Positions 17,034 through 26,346 of a DNA stretch of 64,000 bases are shown piece after piece (positions within the stretch are counted from its first letter, which is position 1; each line of letters begins with the position of its first letter). A program made the translations under genes and the position numbers. The notes under the pieces were generated by a model that was not told the origin of the DNA, did not search any database, and saw only the letters and a list, made by a program, of their open reading frames with translations. The stretch comes from Actinomycetes bacterium (GTDB lineage: Bacteria > Actinomycetota > Actinomycetes > Propionibacteriales > Propionibacteriaceae): the NCBI GenBank assembly GCA_023460935.1, contig JAEWOI010000016.1:54390-118389 (forward strand), written 5' to 3'.

Positions 17034-18454
17034 CGCGGTTCATCCTCCTCTGCGGGCCGGGCCAGCTGTTCGGCAACGGACTCCAACGCTAACCCCCGGG
17101 AAGCTTTCACCAGCACCACGTCCGGTGGCCGCAGCCACGCCGACGCCGCTGCGAACGCAGCCTCCCGGTCACCCACGACCGTGGCGCGCAGGCCGGCGGC
17201 TGCTGCTCCGGCGGCCAGGTCGGCGGCGTGCTCACCGATCACGACCAGCGCGTCGAAGCCGAGGCCCGCAGCCAGTTCACCGATCCGGCGGTGCTCCTGC
17301 GCGGCCCCTGGGCCGAGTTCCAGCATGTCGCCCAGCACCCCGAGCACCCGCCCGCCCGGACGGCGCAGCGAGACCGAGGAGCGCAGCGCAGCGGCCATGG
17401 AGTCGGGGTTGGCGTTGTAGGCGTCATTGACGACCAGGACCCCGGCCGGGCTCTCGGTGAGTTCCATCCGCCAGCGCGAGCGGGCCGCTGCCCTGCCGAG
17501 GGCAGCGGCCACGTCGGGGACACCCATGCCCTGGGTGAGCGCGACGGCGGCGGCGGCAAGGGCGTTCGCGACCTGGTGCGCTCCGCTGACCAGCAGCTGG
17601 ACATCGGCCTCGCCGGTGGCCGCTCCGGCCGCGTGCAGGCGGAAGGCGTGCCGCTGCAACGGGTCGGCCTCGACCCGGGTGGCCCAGACGCGCAGTTCGC
17701 CGGTACCGGGCTCGGCGCCGACCGAGAACGTGGCCAGCCGCGCGGCCGTGCGCCCCGCCATCCCGAGCACGAGCTGGTCGTCGGCGTTGAGCACGGCCCA
17801 GCCGCCGGCGGTCACAGCCTCGACCAGCTCGCCCTTCGCCTGCGCGATCGCAGCTACCGACCCGAACTCCCCCAGGTGGGCGTGGCCGACGTTCAGCACC
17901 ACCCCGACCGCGGGCGGGACGATGCCGCACAGCCACCGGATGTGGCCCTGGCCCCGGGCCCCCATCTCGCTGACGAGGAACCTGGTGCCGGCGCCCACCC
18001 GAACTGCGGTGAGCGGCACCCCGATCTCGTTGTTGAACGAGCCCACCGGCGCCACCGTCTCCCCGGCCGTGGACAGCACCTGGGCGAGGAGGTCCTTCGT
18101 GCTGGTCTTGCCGGAGGATCCGGTGATGCCTACGGTCACCAGCCCGGCGGTCCTGGCCTCCGCGACCAGTCCGGTCGCAAGGGTGGCCAGCGCTGCTGCC
18201 GGATCGGCCACGACCAGCTGCGGCGCGGCGACGTCGAGCACCCGGCCGACCAGGACGGCAGCCGCCCCGGCCTCGACGGCGCCGGCCGCGAAATCGTGGC
18301 CGTCGGCGTGCTCGCCCGGCAGGGCGACGAACAGCGCTCCCGGGGTCACCGCCCTGGAGTCGATCACCACGTCCGGGCCGACCGGGGCCGAACTGTCGCC
18401 GACCAGTCGGGCGCCGGCGAGGAGGGCCAGGTCGCCGGCGGTGCGCGGAATCAC
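17030..18454 (-). CDS. murF: UDP-MurNAc-tripeptide--D-alanyl-D-alanine ligase
   Basis: Cytoplasmic Mur ligase that adds the D-Ala-D-Ala dipeptide. GTG 18454 overlaps the murE stop as GTGA and gives 474 residues (VIPRTAGDLALLAGARLVG). The UDP-binding domain includes VVIDSRAVTPGALFVALPGE, the ATP loop is GITGSSGKTSTKDLLA, the central domain has GSFNNEIGVPLT and MGARGQGHI, and the C-terminal domain starts at VLVVNDAYNANPDSM. The longer open frame upstream lies within murE in another frame and is not coding. Confidence 0.96.
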   Translation of the reverse strand: MIPRTAGDLALLAGARLVGDSSAPVGPDVVIDSRAVTPGALFVALPGEHADGHDFAAGAVEAGAAAVLVGRVLDVAAPQLVVADPAAALATLATGLVAEARTAGLVTVGITGSSGKTSTKDLLAQVLSTAGETVAPVGSFNNEIGVPLTAVRVGAGTRFLVSEMGARGQGHIRWLCGIVPPAVGVVLNVGHAHLGEFGSVAAIAQAKGELVEAVTAGGWAVLNADDQLVLGMAGRTAARLATFSVGAEPGTGELRVWATRVEADPLQRHAFRLHAAGAATGEADVQLLVSGAHQVANALAAAAVALTQGMGVPDVAAALGRAAARSRWRMELTESPAGVLVVNDAYNANPDSMAAALRSSVSLRRPGGRVLGVLGDMLELGPGAAQEHRRIGELAAGLGFDALVVIGEHAADLAAGAAAAGLRATVVGDREAAFAAASAWLRPPDVVLVKASRGLALESVAEQLARPAEEDEPR

Positions 18455-19974
18455 GACCCGCCCCCGGCGAGGGTTGCCCACTCGGCTGCCACGACCGACG
18501 CATCGTCGAAGGGCACGGTGCCGTCGGCCAGCTGCTGGCCGGTCTCGTGCCCCTTGCCGAGCACGGCCACCCAGTCCCCCGGCGCGGCCAGGCTCAGCGC
18601 GAGCCTGATGGCCGCGGCCCGCGGCCCGCCGTCGTGCACCTGTGCACCCGTTGCGCGGGCGGCAGCACGCGCGCCGGCGAGCACCGCCGCCCGGATCGCA
18701 GCGGGGTCCTCGCTGCGGGGGTTGTCGTCGGTGACCACCACCACGTCGGCAGCGTTGGCGGCGGCCGCGCCCATCGGGCCACGCTTGGCCTGGTCGCGGT
18801 CGCCGCCGCAGCCCAGCACCGCGATCCGGCGCCCGCCGGGCAGCGCGGCGAGCGCCGCGCTCACGGCCTCCGGGGTGTGCGCGAAGTCGACGACCACTCC
18901 CGGAGCCCCAGCGCCCAGCGCGACGCGCTGCATCCGGCCAGGCACGAACGCAGCGGCGAAGCCGGGCAGCGCGGCGTCGGTGTCGATCCCGGCGAGCTCC
19001 AGCATCGCGAGCGCGGTGAGGGCGTTCCACGCGTTGAACTCGCCGAGCAGGCCGAGGCTGAACTCCAGCTCGCCGGACGGCGTGGCCACCACGACGGTGC
19101 TGGTTCCGTCGGCGGCCTCGCTGCGGGCGAGCAGGCGGTAGTCGGCTTCGGCGCTGCGGCCGGTGGTGCGCAGCGGAAGCCCCGGCACCGCGGCGAGCTC
19201 TGCGGCGAGACGGCGTCCGTACGCGTCGTCGGTGCCGACCACCGCTGCGCGGCACCTGCCGGCACGGAACAGCCGGGCCTTGGCCTGGAAGTAGTCCTCC
19301 TGGTCGGCGTGGAAGTCGAGGTGGTCGCGGCCGAGGTTGGTGAAAGCAGCGACGTCGAAGTGCAGCTCGTCGACCCGGTTCAGCGCGAGGGCGTGGGAGG
19401 ACACCTCCATCGCGACCGTGTCCGCCCCCCGCTCCGCCATCAGGGCGAGCAACGCCTGCAGGTCGGGCGACTCCGGCGTGGTCACGGTGGTGCGCTGCGA
19501 GGCGAGCACCACCCCGTCCAGCGCGAACCCGATCGTGCCGATCGTCCCCACTCGCCGGCCGGCGGCGGTCAGCGCCGACGCGAGCAGGAAGGTCGTGCTG
19601 GTCTTGCCAGTGGTGCCGGTGATGCCGAACAGCGCCAGGCGCGCAGCCGGCCGGCCGTACACCTCAGCCGCCACCCTTGCCATCTGTGCGCGGGGATCGG
19701 CGACCACCACCACCGGTACGCCGATCCCGCCCAGCAGTTCGGCCCCCGCGCCGTCAGTCAGCACCGCCACCGCGCCCGCAGCCACCGCCTGCGCTGCGTG
19801 CCTGGCGCCGTGCGTGGCATGCCCGGGCAGGGCGACGTACACGTCGCCGGGGCTGGTCGCCCTGGAGTCGAGGCTGACCCCGCTGACCGGGACGGGCGCG
19901 CCGCCCGGGAAGAGGGTGGCCAACGGCACGGCCCGGGTCCCGGCCGGGCGGAGGGCGACCGGAGATGTGGTCAT
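18451..19974 (-). CDS. murE: UDP-MurNAc-L-Ala-D-Glu--diaminopimelate ligase
   Basis: Cytoplasmic Mur ligase that adds the third peptide residue. The 507-residue protein has SGVSLDSRATSPGDVYVALP, the ATP loop GITGTTGKTSTTFLLA, and the central TVTTPESPDLQALL and MEVSSHALALNRVD motifs. In the C-terminal domain, TDDNPRSEDP contains DNPR, the residue pattern of enzymes that use diaminopimelate rather than lysine, so the wall is predicted to be DAP-type. It starts 21 bases after ftsI. Confidence 0.96.
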   Translation of the reverse strand: MTTSPVALRPAGTRAVPLATLFPGGAPVPVSGVSLDSRATSPGDVYVALPGHATHGARHAAQAVAAGAVAVLTDGAGAELLGGIGVPVVVVADPRAQMARVAAEVYGRPAARLALFGITGTTGKTSTTFLLASALTAAGRRVGTIGTIGFALDGVVLASQRTTVTTPESPDLQALLALMAERGADTVAMEVSSHALALNRVDELHFDVAAFTNLGRDHLDFHADQEDYFQAKARLFRAGRCRAAVVGTDDAYGRRLAAELAAVPGLPLRTTGRSAEADYRLLARSEAADGTSTVVVATPSGELEFSLGLLGEFNAWNALTALAMLELAGIDTDAALPGFAAAFVPGRMQRVALGAGAPGVVVDFAHTPEAVSAALAALPGGRRIAVLGCGGDRDQAKRGPMGAAAANAADVVVVTDDNPRSEDPAAIRAAVLAGARAAARATGAQVHDGGPRAAAIRLALSLAAPGDWVAVLGKGHETGQQLADGTVPFDDASVVAAEWATLAGGGS

Positions 19975-19995
19975 GGACGGCTACCTTACGAGCGC

Positions 19996-21840
19996 TCAGG
20001 GTTCGATCGGCAACTTGGGTGCCCGGGTCTTCGACTGGGGTACCCCGTAGCGCGGCAGCGCCAGCGACATCAGGTCCTGGTAGGCCGGGCCGGCCACTGA
20101 AGAGCCGGAGGAGCCACGCCTCGGGTTGTCGACCACGACGTACACCAGGATCTGGGGGTCTTCGACCGGGCCCACCCCGATCGTCGAGGTGACCAGGCCG
20201 CGGAAGCAGTTGCAGTCCTTGTCGAACTTCTTGGACGTGCCGGTCTTCGCGCCCGTCCGGTAGCCCGGCACGTCGAACGTCCTGCTGGTGCTGGTCTGGG
20301 TCATCGTCTCCATCATCGAGACCACCTCGCGGGAGGCCTCGGCAGACATCACCCGGCGCGGCTCGCTGTCCAGCAGGTCTTTCACTGTGCCGTCGGCGAG
20401 CATGGTGGACTTCAGGATGCGCGGCGGGTTGTAGACACCGCCGTTCGCGACGGCAGCCACCGCCGCTGCCTCCTGCAACAGCGTCACCGTCACGCCGCTC
20501 CCGCCGAACGCAAGCCCGTCGCGCGTGTAGTCAGGCATGTCGGCCGCTGGCAGGCTCCCGGTAGCCTCGCCGGGCAGGCCCACCCCGGTCCTCGCTCCAA
20601 GGCCGAAGCCGACCAGGTAGTCGTGCAGGACCTGCTTGGGCAGCTTGCGGGCGAGGACGATGGTGCCGATGTTGGAGGACTTGGCCAGGACGCCCCTGGC
20701 CAGCAGCTTGATCTTGCCGTGGCCCCACGCGTCCTGGATGTAGTCGTCGCCGGACTTGATCCGGGCGGGGACCGTGACCACGTCGGTCGGCTTCACCACG
20801 CCCTGGTCGAGCATGGCTGCGAAGGTCAGCACCTTCTGGACGCTGCCCGGGGTGTAGGCGTTGGTCACCGCGCGGTTGTACAGGTCGTCCGGGTCGGCCT
20901 TGCTCGTGTCGTTGGGGTCGAAGGTCGGGTAGTTGACCATCGCCAGCACCTCGCCGGTCTTGACGTTGAGCACCACCGCGGCGCCGGAGTCGGCCTTGGC
21001 CTGCCGCACGCGGTCGGCGAGGATCTGGTCGGCCTGCCACTGCATGCCGGCGTCGAGGGTGAGCTGGTAGCCCTGCCCGTTCACCGGTGGCACCAGCACG
21101 CTGTTGCCGAGCGGGATCTTGCCGTTCGGCGAGGTCTCGTAGACCTCCTTGCCGTCCTTTCCGGAGAGCGTGGAGTCGAGCGCCTGCTCCAGCCCGCTGG
21201 CGCCGCGGCCGGCCTCGTTGATGAAGCCCAGCACGTTCGCGGCGAGCGTGCCGTTGGGATAGGTGCGCGTGGGGGCGCTGACGCTGAACAGCCCGAGCAG
21301 GCCGGCGTCGGCGACGGCGAGGGCCAGTTCGCGGTAGGTCGTGGCCGGGACGTTGTCGCGCAACAGCTTGTACTGGGCACCCTTGCCGGTGGCGGTCAAC
21401 TTGGGCAGGTACTCCTCCGGGGTGCCGCCCAGGTACCGCACGAGCAGGTCGGCCAGGCGCTGTGGAGCGGTCGCCACCACCTCCTTGTCGCGTTCGGTCA
21501 GCTGCTCGGACATGCGGCCGTTGGTCAGGATCTGGGTCGCGTTGGCGTAGACCTTGACGGTGTCGTTGGTGATGGCCAGCACCTCGCCGTTGCGGTCGCT
21601 GAGCTCCCCACGGAAGGCGGGCAGGGCCCGGCTCACCGTGATCTGGTCAGCGGCCTCGGCCGCCACGTTGCTGGAGTCGATCGCCTGCACCTGCACCGCC
21701 CGGCCGGCGGCGAGGGAGAAGATCACTGCCACCGCGATCAGCAGCGCCCGCAGCCGGTTCGCCGAGCGCGCCAGCGGCAGCTTGCGCTGCTTGCGTCGCT
21801 TGCGCGCCGGCTGGAAGAAGCGGTCCAGCGGCCGGCTCAT
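19996..21840 (-). CDS. ftsI: Septal peptidoglycan transpeptidase FtsI (PBP3 class B)
   Basis: Bitopic class B penicillin-binding protein that crosslinks septal wall with FtsW. The 614 residues have a basic cytoplasmic tail, one membrane helix at about residues 30-50 (RALLIAVAVIFSLAAG), a pedestal domain, and a transpeptidase domain. Active-site motifs are S333-x-x-K (GSVQK), S388-S-N (KSSNIG) and K532-T-G (AKTGTSK). No PASTA domain follows. A CNC motif lies about 10 residues after KTG, which is unusual near this active site and could form a disulfide. It overlaps ftsL by 4 bases. Confidence 0.96.
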   Translation of the reverse strand: MSRPLDRFFQPARKRRKQRKLPLARSANRLRALLIAVAVIFSLAAGRAVQVQAIDSSNVAAEAADQITVSRALPAFRGELSDRNGEVLAITNDTVKVYANATQILTNGRMSEQLTERDKEVVATAPQRLADLLVRYLGGTPEEYLPKLTATGKGAQYKLLRDNVPATTYRELALAVADAGLLGLFSVSAPTRTYPNGTLAANVLGFINEAGRGASGLEQALDSTLSGKDGKEVYETSPNGKIPLGNSVLVPPVNGQGYQLTLDAGMQWQADQILADRVRQAKADSGAAVVLNVKTGEVLAMVNYPTFDPNDTSKADPDDLYNRAVTNAYTPGSVQKVLTFAAMLDQGVVKPTDVVTVPARIKSGDDYIQDAWGHGKIKLLARGVLAKSSNIGTIVLARKLPKQVLHDYLVGFGLGARTGVGLPGEATGSLPAADMPDYTRDGLAFGGSGVTVTLLQEAAAVAAVANGGVYNPPRILKSTMLADGTVKDLLDSEPRRVMSAEASREVVSMMETMTQTSTSRTFDVPGYRTGAKTGTSKKFDKDCNCFRGLVTSTIGVGPVEDPQILVYVVVDNPRRGSSGSSVAGPAYQDLMSLALPRYGVPQSKTRAPKLPIEP

Positions 21841-22454
21841 CCGCGTGCCTCCCGGTTCGACCTCGCCTCGGCTTCCGCCTCGCGCTCGGCCTCTGCCTCG
21901 GCTTTCGCCTTCGCCTCGGCCCTCGCCCTGCGTTCCTCCTCGGCCTTCGCCTTGCGCTCGGCCTCGGCCTTCGCCTTGGCCCTGGCCTTGCGCTCGGCCT
22001 CGGCCTTGTCGAGTGCCTTCACCTGCGCCGCGGCCTGCTCCGGGGTGAGATAGCGCACGCCCGGCACCTCTCCACCCATCACCGGCGCGGCCTTGCCGAG
22101 CACCTCGCCGTCACCAAGGCGGAGCTGGGCGCCGTACGGGTTCGGCCGCATGCCCAGCTCCTGCGCTGCCACGGCGAGGCTGTGCACCGAACGGGCGTCG
22201 GCCACCTGCGCCTGGAGCCCCGCCAGCCGCGTGGCCAGCAGGCTGGCCTCGTGCTGCCTGGCCTGCACCGCGAACGCCTGGTCCTGCAGCGCGGTGGTCA
22301 GCACCAGCAGGCCGACCATGCCGCCGGCCAGCAGCATCGCGACCACCAGCGCGAACGGCACCGTCGACATGCGCCGGCGCGGTCGCGGCACCGGACGGAG
22401 CTGCGGTCGCTGGGAAGTCTTGCGGCTCGGGCGGGGCGCCAGCAGTGCGGTCAT
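21837..22454 (-). CDS. ftsL: FtsL-like divisome protein with long charged C-terminal tail
   Basis: By position between rsmH and ftsI, and by shape, this is FtsL: a basic proline-rich cytoplasmic N terminus (residues 1-29), one membrane helix (about 30-55), and a short extracytoplasmic coiled coil (LQDQAFAVQARQHEASLLAT). The 205 residues are about twice the usual length. The extra part is residues 146-205, about 60 residues made almost only of Ala, Glu, Lys and Arg (KAEAERK-type repeats), predicted as a long single helix outside the membrane. Sequence similarity to FtsL is weak, as is normal for this family. It overlaps its neighbours by 4 bases on each side. Confidence 0.82.
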   Translation of the reverse strand: MTALLAPRPSRKTSQRPQLRPVPRPRRRMSTVPFALVVAMLLAGGMVGLLVLTTALQDQAFAVQARQHEASLLATRLAGLQAQVADARSVHSLAVAAQELGMRPNPYGAQLRLGDGEVLGKAAPVMGGEVPGVRYLTPEQAAAQVKALDKAEAERKARAKAKAEAERKAKAEEERRARAEAKAKAEAEAEREAEAEARSNREARG

Positions 22455-23428
22455 CGGCTCGACTCCTGGTTACGGGTGACGGCGCGCAACCTTGCGGATG
22501 CGGCCCGGGGGTTGGCTTCGGTCTCCTGCGCTTCGGGGCGCTCCGCGCCGCGGGTGAGCAGGCTGTAGCCGGCGCGGTAGCCGGCGGGCACCTGGGGCAC
22601 ACCGGCCGGCACCCGGTCGCTGGCCACCTGGGCGAACGCGCGCTTCACCAGGCGGTCCTCCCCGGAGTGGTAGGCCAGCACAGCCATCCGCCCGCCCGGG
22701 GCGAGCGCGGCAAGGGCTGCCGGCAGCACTGCTGCGAGCGAGGCCAGCTCGTCGTTGACGACGATCCGCAGGGCCTGGAAGGTCCGCTTGGCGGGGTGCC
22801 CACCGGTGTTGCGGACGGCCGCTGGCAGCGCGTCCGCGATCACCGCAACGAGGCGGGCCGAACTGGTGAAGGGTGCCTCGGCGCGGGCTGCGACGATCCG
22901 GTCGGCGATGCGGCGGGCGTTCCGCTCGTCGCCGTGCACCCGCAGCACCCTGGCGAGTTCATCCGCCGGCCAGGTGTTGACGATCTCGGCAGCGGTGAGT
23001 TCGGCCTCCGGGTCCATCCGCATGTCCAGGGGGGCGTCGCTGGCGTAGGCGAAACCGCGCTCACGCCGGTCGATCTGCAGCGAGGACAGCCCCAGATCGA
23101 GCAGGATCGCCTGCACTCGGCGCAGCCCAGCGGCTGCCAGCACCTGCGGCAGCTCGTGGTAGACGGCGTGGAACAGCTGCACCCGGTCACCGAAGCGGGC
23201 CAGCCGCTGCCTCGCGACGGCGAGGGCCTGGGGATCGCGGTCGATGCCGACCAGCCGGGCCTGTGGGCAGGCTTCCAGCACCATAGCGGCGTGGCCGCCG
23301 AGCCCGAGGGTCCCGTCGACGTAGGTGGAACCCGGCGCATCCAGCGCCGGCGCGAGCAGGGCGACGATACGGTCAGCGAGCACCGGGACGTGCTGCGCGT
23401 CCGCGACGCCGCTGTCCGATCCGACCAT
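22451..23428 (-). CDS. rsmH: 16S rRNA (cytosine1402-N4)-methyltransferase
   Basis: SAM-dependent enzyme that methylates C1402 in the ribosomal P site. ATG 23428 gives 325 residues. An open frame continues upstream through mraZ but is not conserved. The SAM loop is YVDGTLGLGGHAAMVLEA, followed by GIDRDPQAL, ILLDLGLSSLQID, DMRMDPEAELTAAEIVN, and HPAKRTFQALRIVVNDEL, all RsmH signatures. GGRMAVLAYHSGEDRLVK is near the end. It is the second gene of the mra operon and overlaps ftsL by 4 bases. Confidence 0.95.
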   Translation of the reverse strand: MVGSDSGVADAQHVPVLADRIVALLAPALDAPGSTYVDGTLGLGGHAAMVLEACPQARLVGIDRDPQALAVARQRLARFGDRVQLFHAVYHELPQVLAAAGLRRVQAILLDLGLSSLQIDRRERGFAYASDAPLDMRMDPEAELTAAEIVNTWPADELARVLRVHGDERNARRIADRIVAARAEAPFTSSARLVAVIADALPAAVRNTGGHPAKRTFQALRIVVNDELASLAAVLPAALAALAPGGRMAVLAYHSGEDRLVKRAFAQVASDRVPAGVPQVPAGYRAGYSLLTRGAERPEAQETEANPRAASARLRAVTRNQESSR

Positions 23429-23474
23429 CCTCGACCCCGTCTGCGTGAACCGAACGGCTCGTGCGTTGTGGTTC

Positions 23475-23543
23475 CAATCCGCGTCGCCGCCGGTACCTGG
23501 CACCGGGGAAGGTGCGCCAGGGAAGCCCGGCGAGCGCGGATTG
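23475..23543. repeat. Inverted repeat in the mraZ-rsmH gap
   Basis: CAATCCGCG (23475-23483) and CGCGGATTG (23535-23543) are perfect inverted 9-mers flanking 51 GC-rich bases. They could pair in the mraZ-rsmH mRNA. The function is unknown. Confidence 0.4.
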
Positions 23544-23577
23544 AAGCCGCACCGCACGAATTCGTGCCTCAGGCGGG

Positions 23578-24006
23578 TCACCCCACCGTCGGCGGTCCTT
23601 CGTCCAAGGCCGCGAAGGCCTCCTCCTGCGCCGCCGAATACGCCGCCCAGGTCGCCGCGTCCCACACCTCGAGGCGGTTGAAGGCCCCGATCACGACGAT
23701 CTCCTTGCTGAGGCCTGCATAGGCCCGCAGCGGTGGTGGGACGGTCACCCGCCCCTGGCTGTCCGGCAGTTCGTCCGAGGCGCCCGAGGCCACCATGCGC
23801 TGGTACTCCCGCACCCCACGGACCGTGGAGGGCCCGGTCGCAGCGTTGCTGACCTCGGCGAGGAACGCCTCGGTCGGCCAGATCGCCAGGCAGCGATCCT
23901 GCTGCCGGGTGATGACCAGGCCGGTGGCCAACTGCTCGCGGAACTTCGCTGGCAGGAAGAACCGGCCCTTGTCGTCGAGCTTGGGGGTGTAGGTGCCCAG
24001 GAACAC
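23578..24006 (-). CDS. mraZ: Transcriptional regulator MraZ
   Basis: DNA-binding regulator of the dcw cluster; MraZ rings bind direct repeats before their own gene and usually repress it. GTG 24006 with AAGGGGG 8 bases upstream gives 142 residues, the standard length, and FLGTYTPKLDDKGRFFLPAK is the family start. Two SpoVT-AbrB-like halves are seen, each with a DxxGR-type motif (LDDKGRFFLP and SQGRVTVPPPLR). The longer frame upstream crosses the operator repeats and is rejected. Five matching repeats lie just upstream. Confidence 0.96.
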   Translation of the reverse strand: MFLGTYTPKLDDKGRFFLPAKFREQLATGLVITRQQDRCLAIWPTEAFLAEVSNAATGPSTVRGVREYQRMVASGASDELPDSQGRVTVPPPLRAYAGLSKEIVVIGAFNRLEVWDAATWAAYSAAQEEAFAALDEGPPTVG

Positions 24007-24018
24007 GGGTCCAACCCC

Positions 24019-24064
24019 CTTCACTCTCCTCCACTTGGCGCCACCATACTCCACTTTCCTCCAC
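24019..24064 (-). promoter_or_regulatory. MraZ operator: five direct repeats at 10-bp period
   Basis: On the minus strand GTGGAG occurs at 24064-24059, 24054-24049 and 24034-24029, with GTGGCG at 24044-24039 and GTGAAG at 24024-24019. The repeats lie exactly 10 bases apart, one helical turn, which is the geometry of known MraZ binding sites (three to four boxes are common). The last box is just upstream of the ribosome-binding site of mraZ. Confidence 0.85.
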
Positions 24065-24167
24065 CCGGCACCCCATTCGATGCCGATTTCCTCCCCCCGC
24101 ACCTGCCCCTTCCGGCCACCCCTCCGGTGTCGCCGCATATGGTGGAGCCCGGCAGGGAGGAGCCAGC

Positions 24168-25136
<969 letters not shown>

Positions 25137-25137
25137 A

Positions 25138-26346
25138 ATGGCCACCGGCCTGACCACCCGCGGCTGGACGATGCTGGCAGCCGGTGCCGCCTGGTGCGTG
25201 GTCGCCTTCCTGATCGGACAGCGCGACCTGTGGTGGCCGGGACTGTTCCTCCTGCTGCTGCCGGTGGCCAGCTTCGCGCTGCTGGTGCCGGGCTCCACCC
25301 GCCTCACGGTCCACCGCAAGGTTGCGCCGCGACGGGTGAGCGTCGGCGAGGCGGCCCAGGTGGAACTCACCGTAGACCCGGGCGGCATCGCCGTCGGCGG
25401 CTTGACCAGGGTACGCGACCGGTTGTCGGCAGCGCTGGGTGAGAGCAGCTGGCACGGCTTCCCGGCCGGGCTCGGCCGATGGACCCAGACGGTCACCTAC
25501 GAGGTACGCCCGGCCTGGCGGGGCCGGCACCAGATCGGACCGGCCGAACGCAGCGCTGCGGACGGGCTGGGCCTGGCCGTCGTGCGGCGCGTGTTCCCCA
25601 GCACCACCGACCTCCTGGTCACCCCCCGGGTCGAACCGCTCGCCAACCAGGGCGCAGCCTCCGGGCTCGGCATGGCCACCGACACCACGCTGCTGCGCAC
25701 CGGCCTCGGCGGGCAGGACGACGTCCTGATCCGGGAGTACCGGCAGGGCGACGACGTCCGCCGCATCCACTGGCGCTCCACCGCGCGGGCCGGCGACCTC
25801 ATGGTGCGCAGGGAGGAGCGGGCCTGGGACCCCAGCGCGACCGTGCTGATCGACAACCGCTTCCGCAGCTACTCCGGCCGGGTGCCGGACGACCGGTTCG
25901 AGTGGGCGGTCTCGGCCGCGGCCTCGGTCGCGGTCCACCTGCTCGCCGACGGCTTCGACCTGAGCCTGGTCGCAGCGGACGGGTCCGTGGTCAGCCCGCA
26001 CCGGCTCGGCGCCGGTCGCGAAGGCGTCGTCCTGGAGCACCTGGCCGAGTTGCGGCTGCAGCGGACGCGCGGCCTGACGGACGCCCTGGCCGCCTCGAGC
26101 CGCGGCGCGGAGGGCCAGTTGCTGGTTGCGGTGCTCGGCAGGGTGGACCCGGCGGACACCACTGCGCTGGCCAGCGCCACCCGGCACGGGCGCGCGTGCT
26201 GGGCGCTGCTGGTGGCAGACGACCCGGAACTCGTCGCGGCGCAGGCACTCGGGGTGCGGGAGGCCGGCTGGCGCTGCGCCGCGGTTACGGCGACCACCCC
26301 GGTGGCGGCCGCCTGGCGGGAGCTGGGGCTCGGGGGTCCGACATGA
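25138..26346 (+). CDS. DUF58 membrane protein
   Basis: A 402-residue DUF58 protein. Two membrane helices lie near the N terminus (about residues 8-27 and 33-54), followed by a beta-rich region and the DUF58 signature REYRQGDDVRRIHWRSTAR near residue 205. The rest resembles a von Willebrand A-type fold. It begins 2 bases after the moxR stop and overlaps the transglutaminase gene by 4 bases (ATGA). It is probably the membrane partner on which the MoxR ATPase acts; the substrate is unknown. Confidence 0.9.
   Translation: MATGLTTRGWTMLAAGAAWCVVAFLIGQRDLWWPGLFLLLLPVASFALLVPGSTRLTVHRKVAPRRVSVGEAAQVELTVDPGGIAVGGLTRVRDRLSAALGESSWHGFPAGLGRWTQTVTYEVRPAWRGRHQIGPAERSAADGLGLAVVRRVFPSTTDLLVTPRVEPLANQGAASGLGMATDTTLLRTGLGGQDDVLIREYRQGDDVRRIHWRSTARAGDLMVRREERAWDPSATVLIDNRFRSYSGRVPDDRFEWAVSAAASVAVHLLADGFDLSLVAADGSVVSPHRLGAGREGVVLEHLAELRLQRTRGLTDALAASSRGAEGQLLVAVLGRVDPADTTALASATRHGRACWALLVADDPELVAAQALGVREAGWRCAAVTATTPVAAAWRELGLGGPT

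Noticed and set aside
25479..26342. N-terminal extension of the TgpA-like gene by nearly 290 codons
   Set aside because: It overlaps the DUF58 gene in another frame; the ATGA overlap at 26343 is the natural start.
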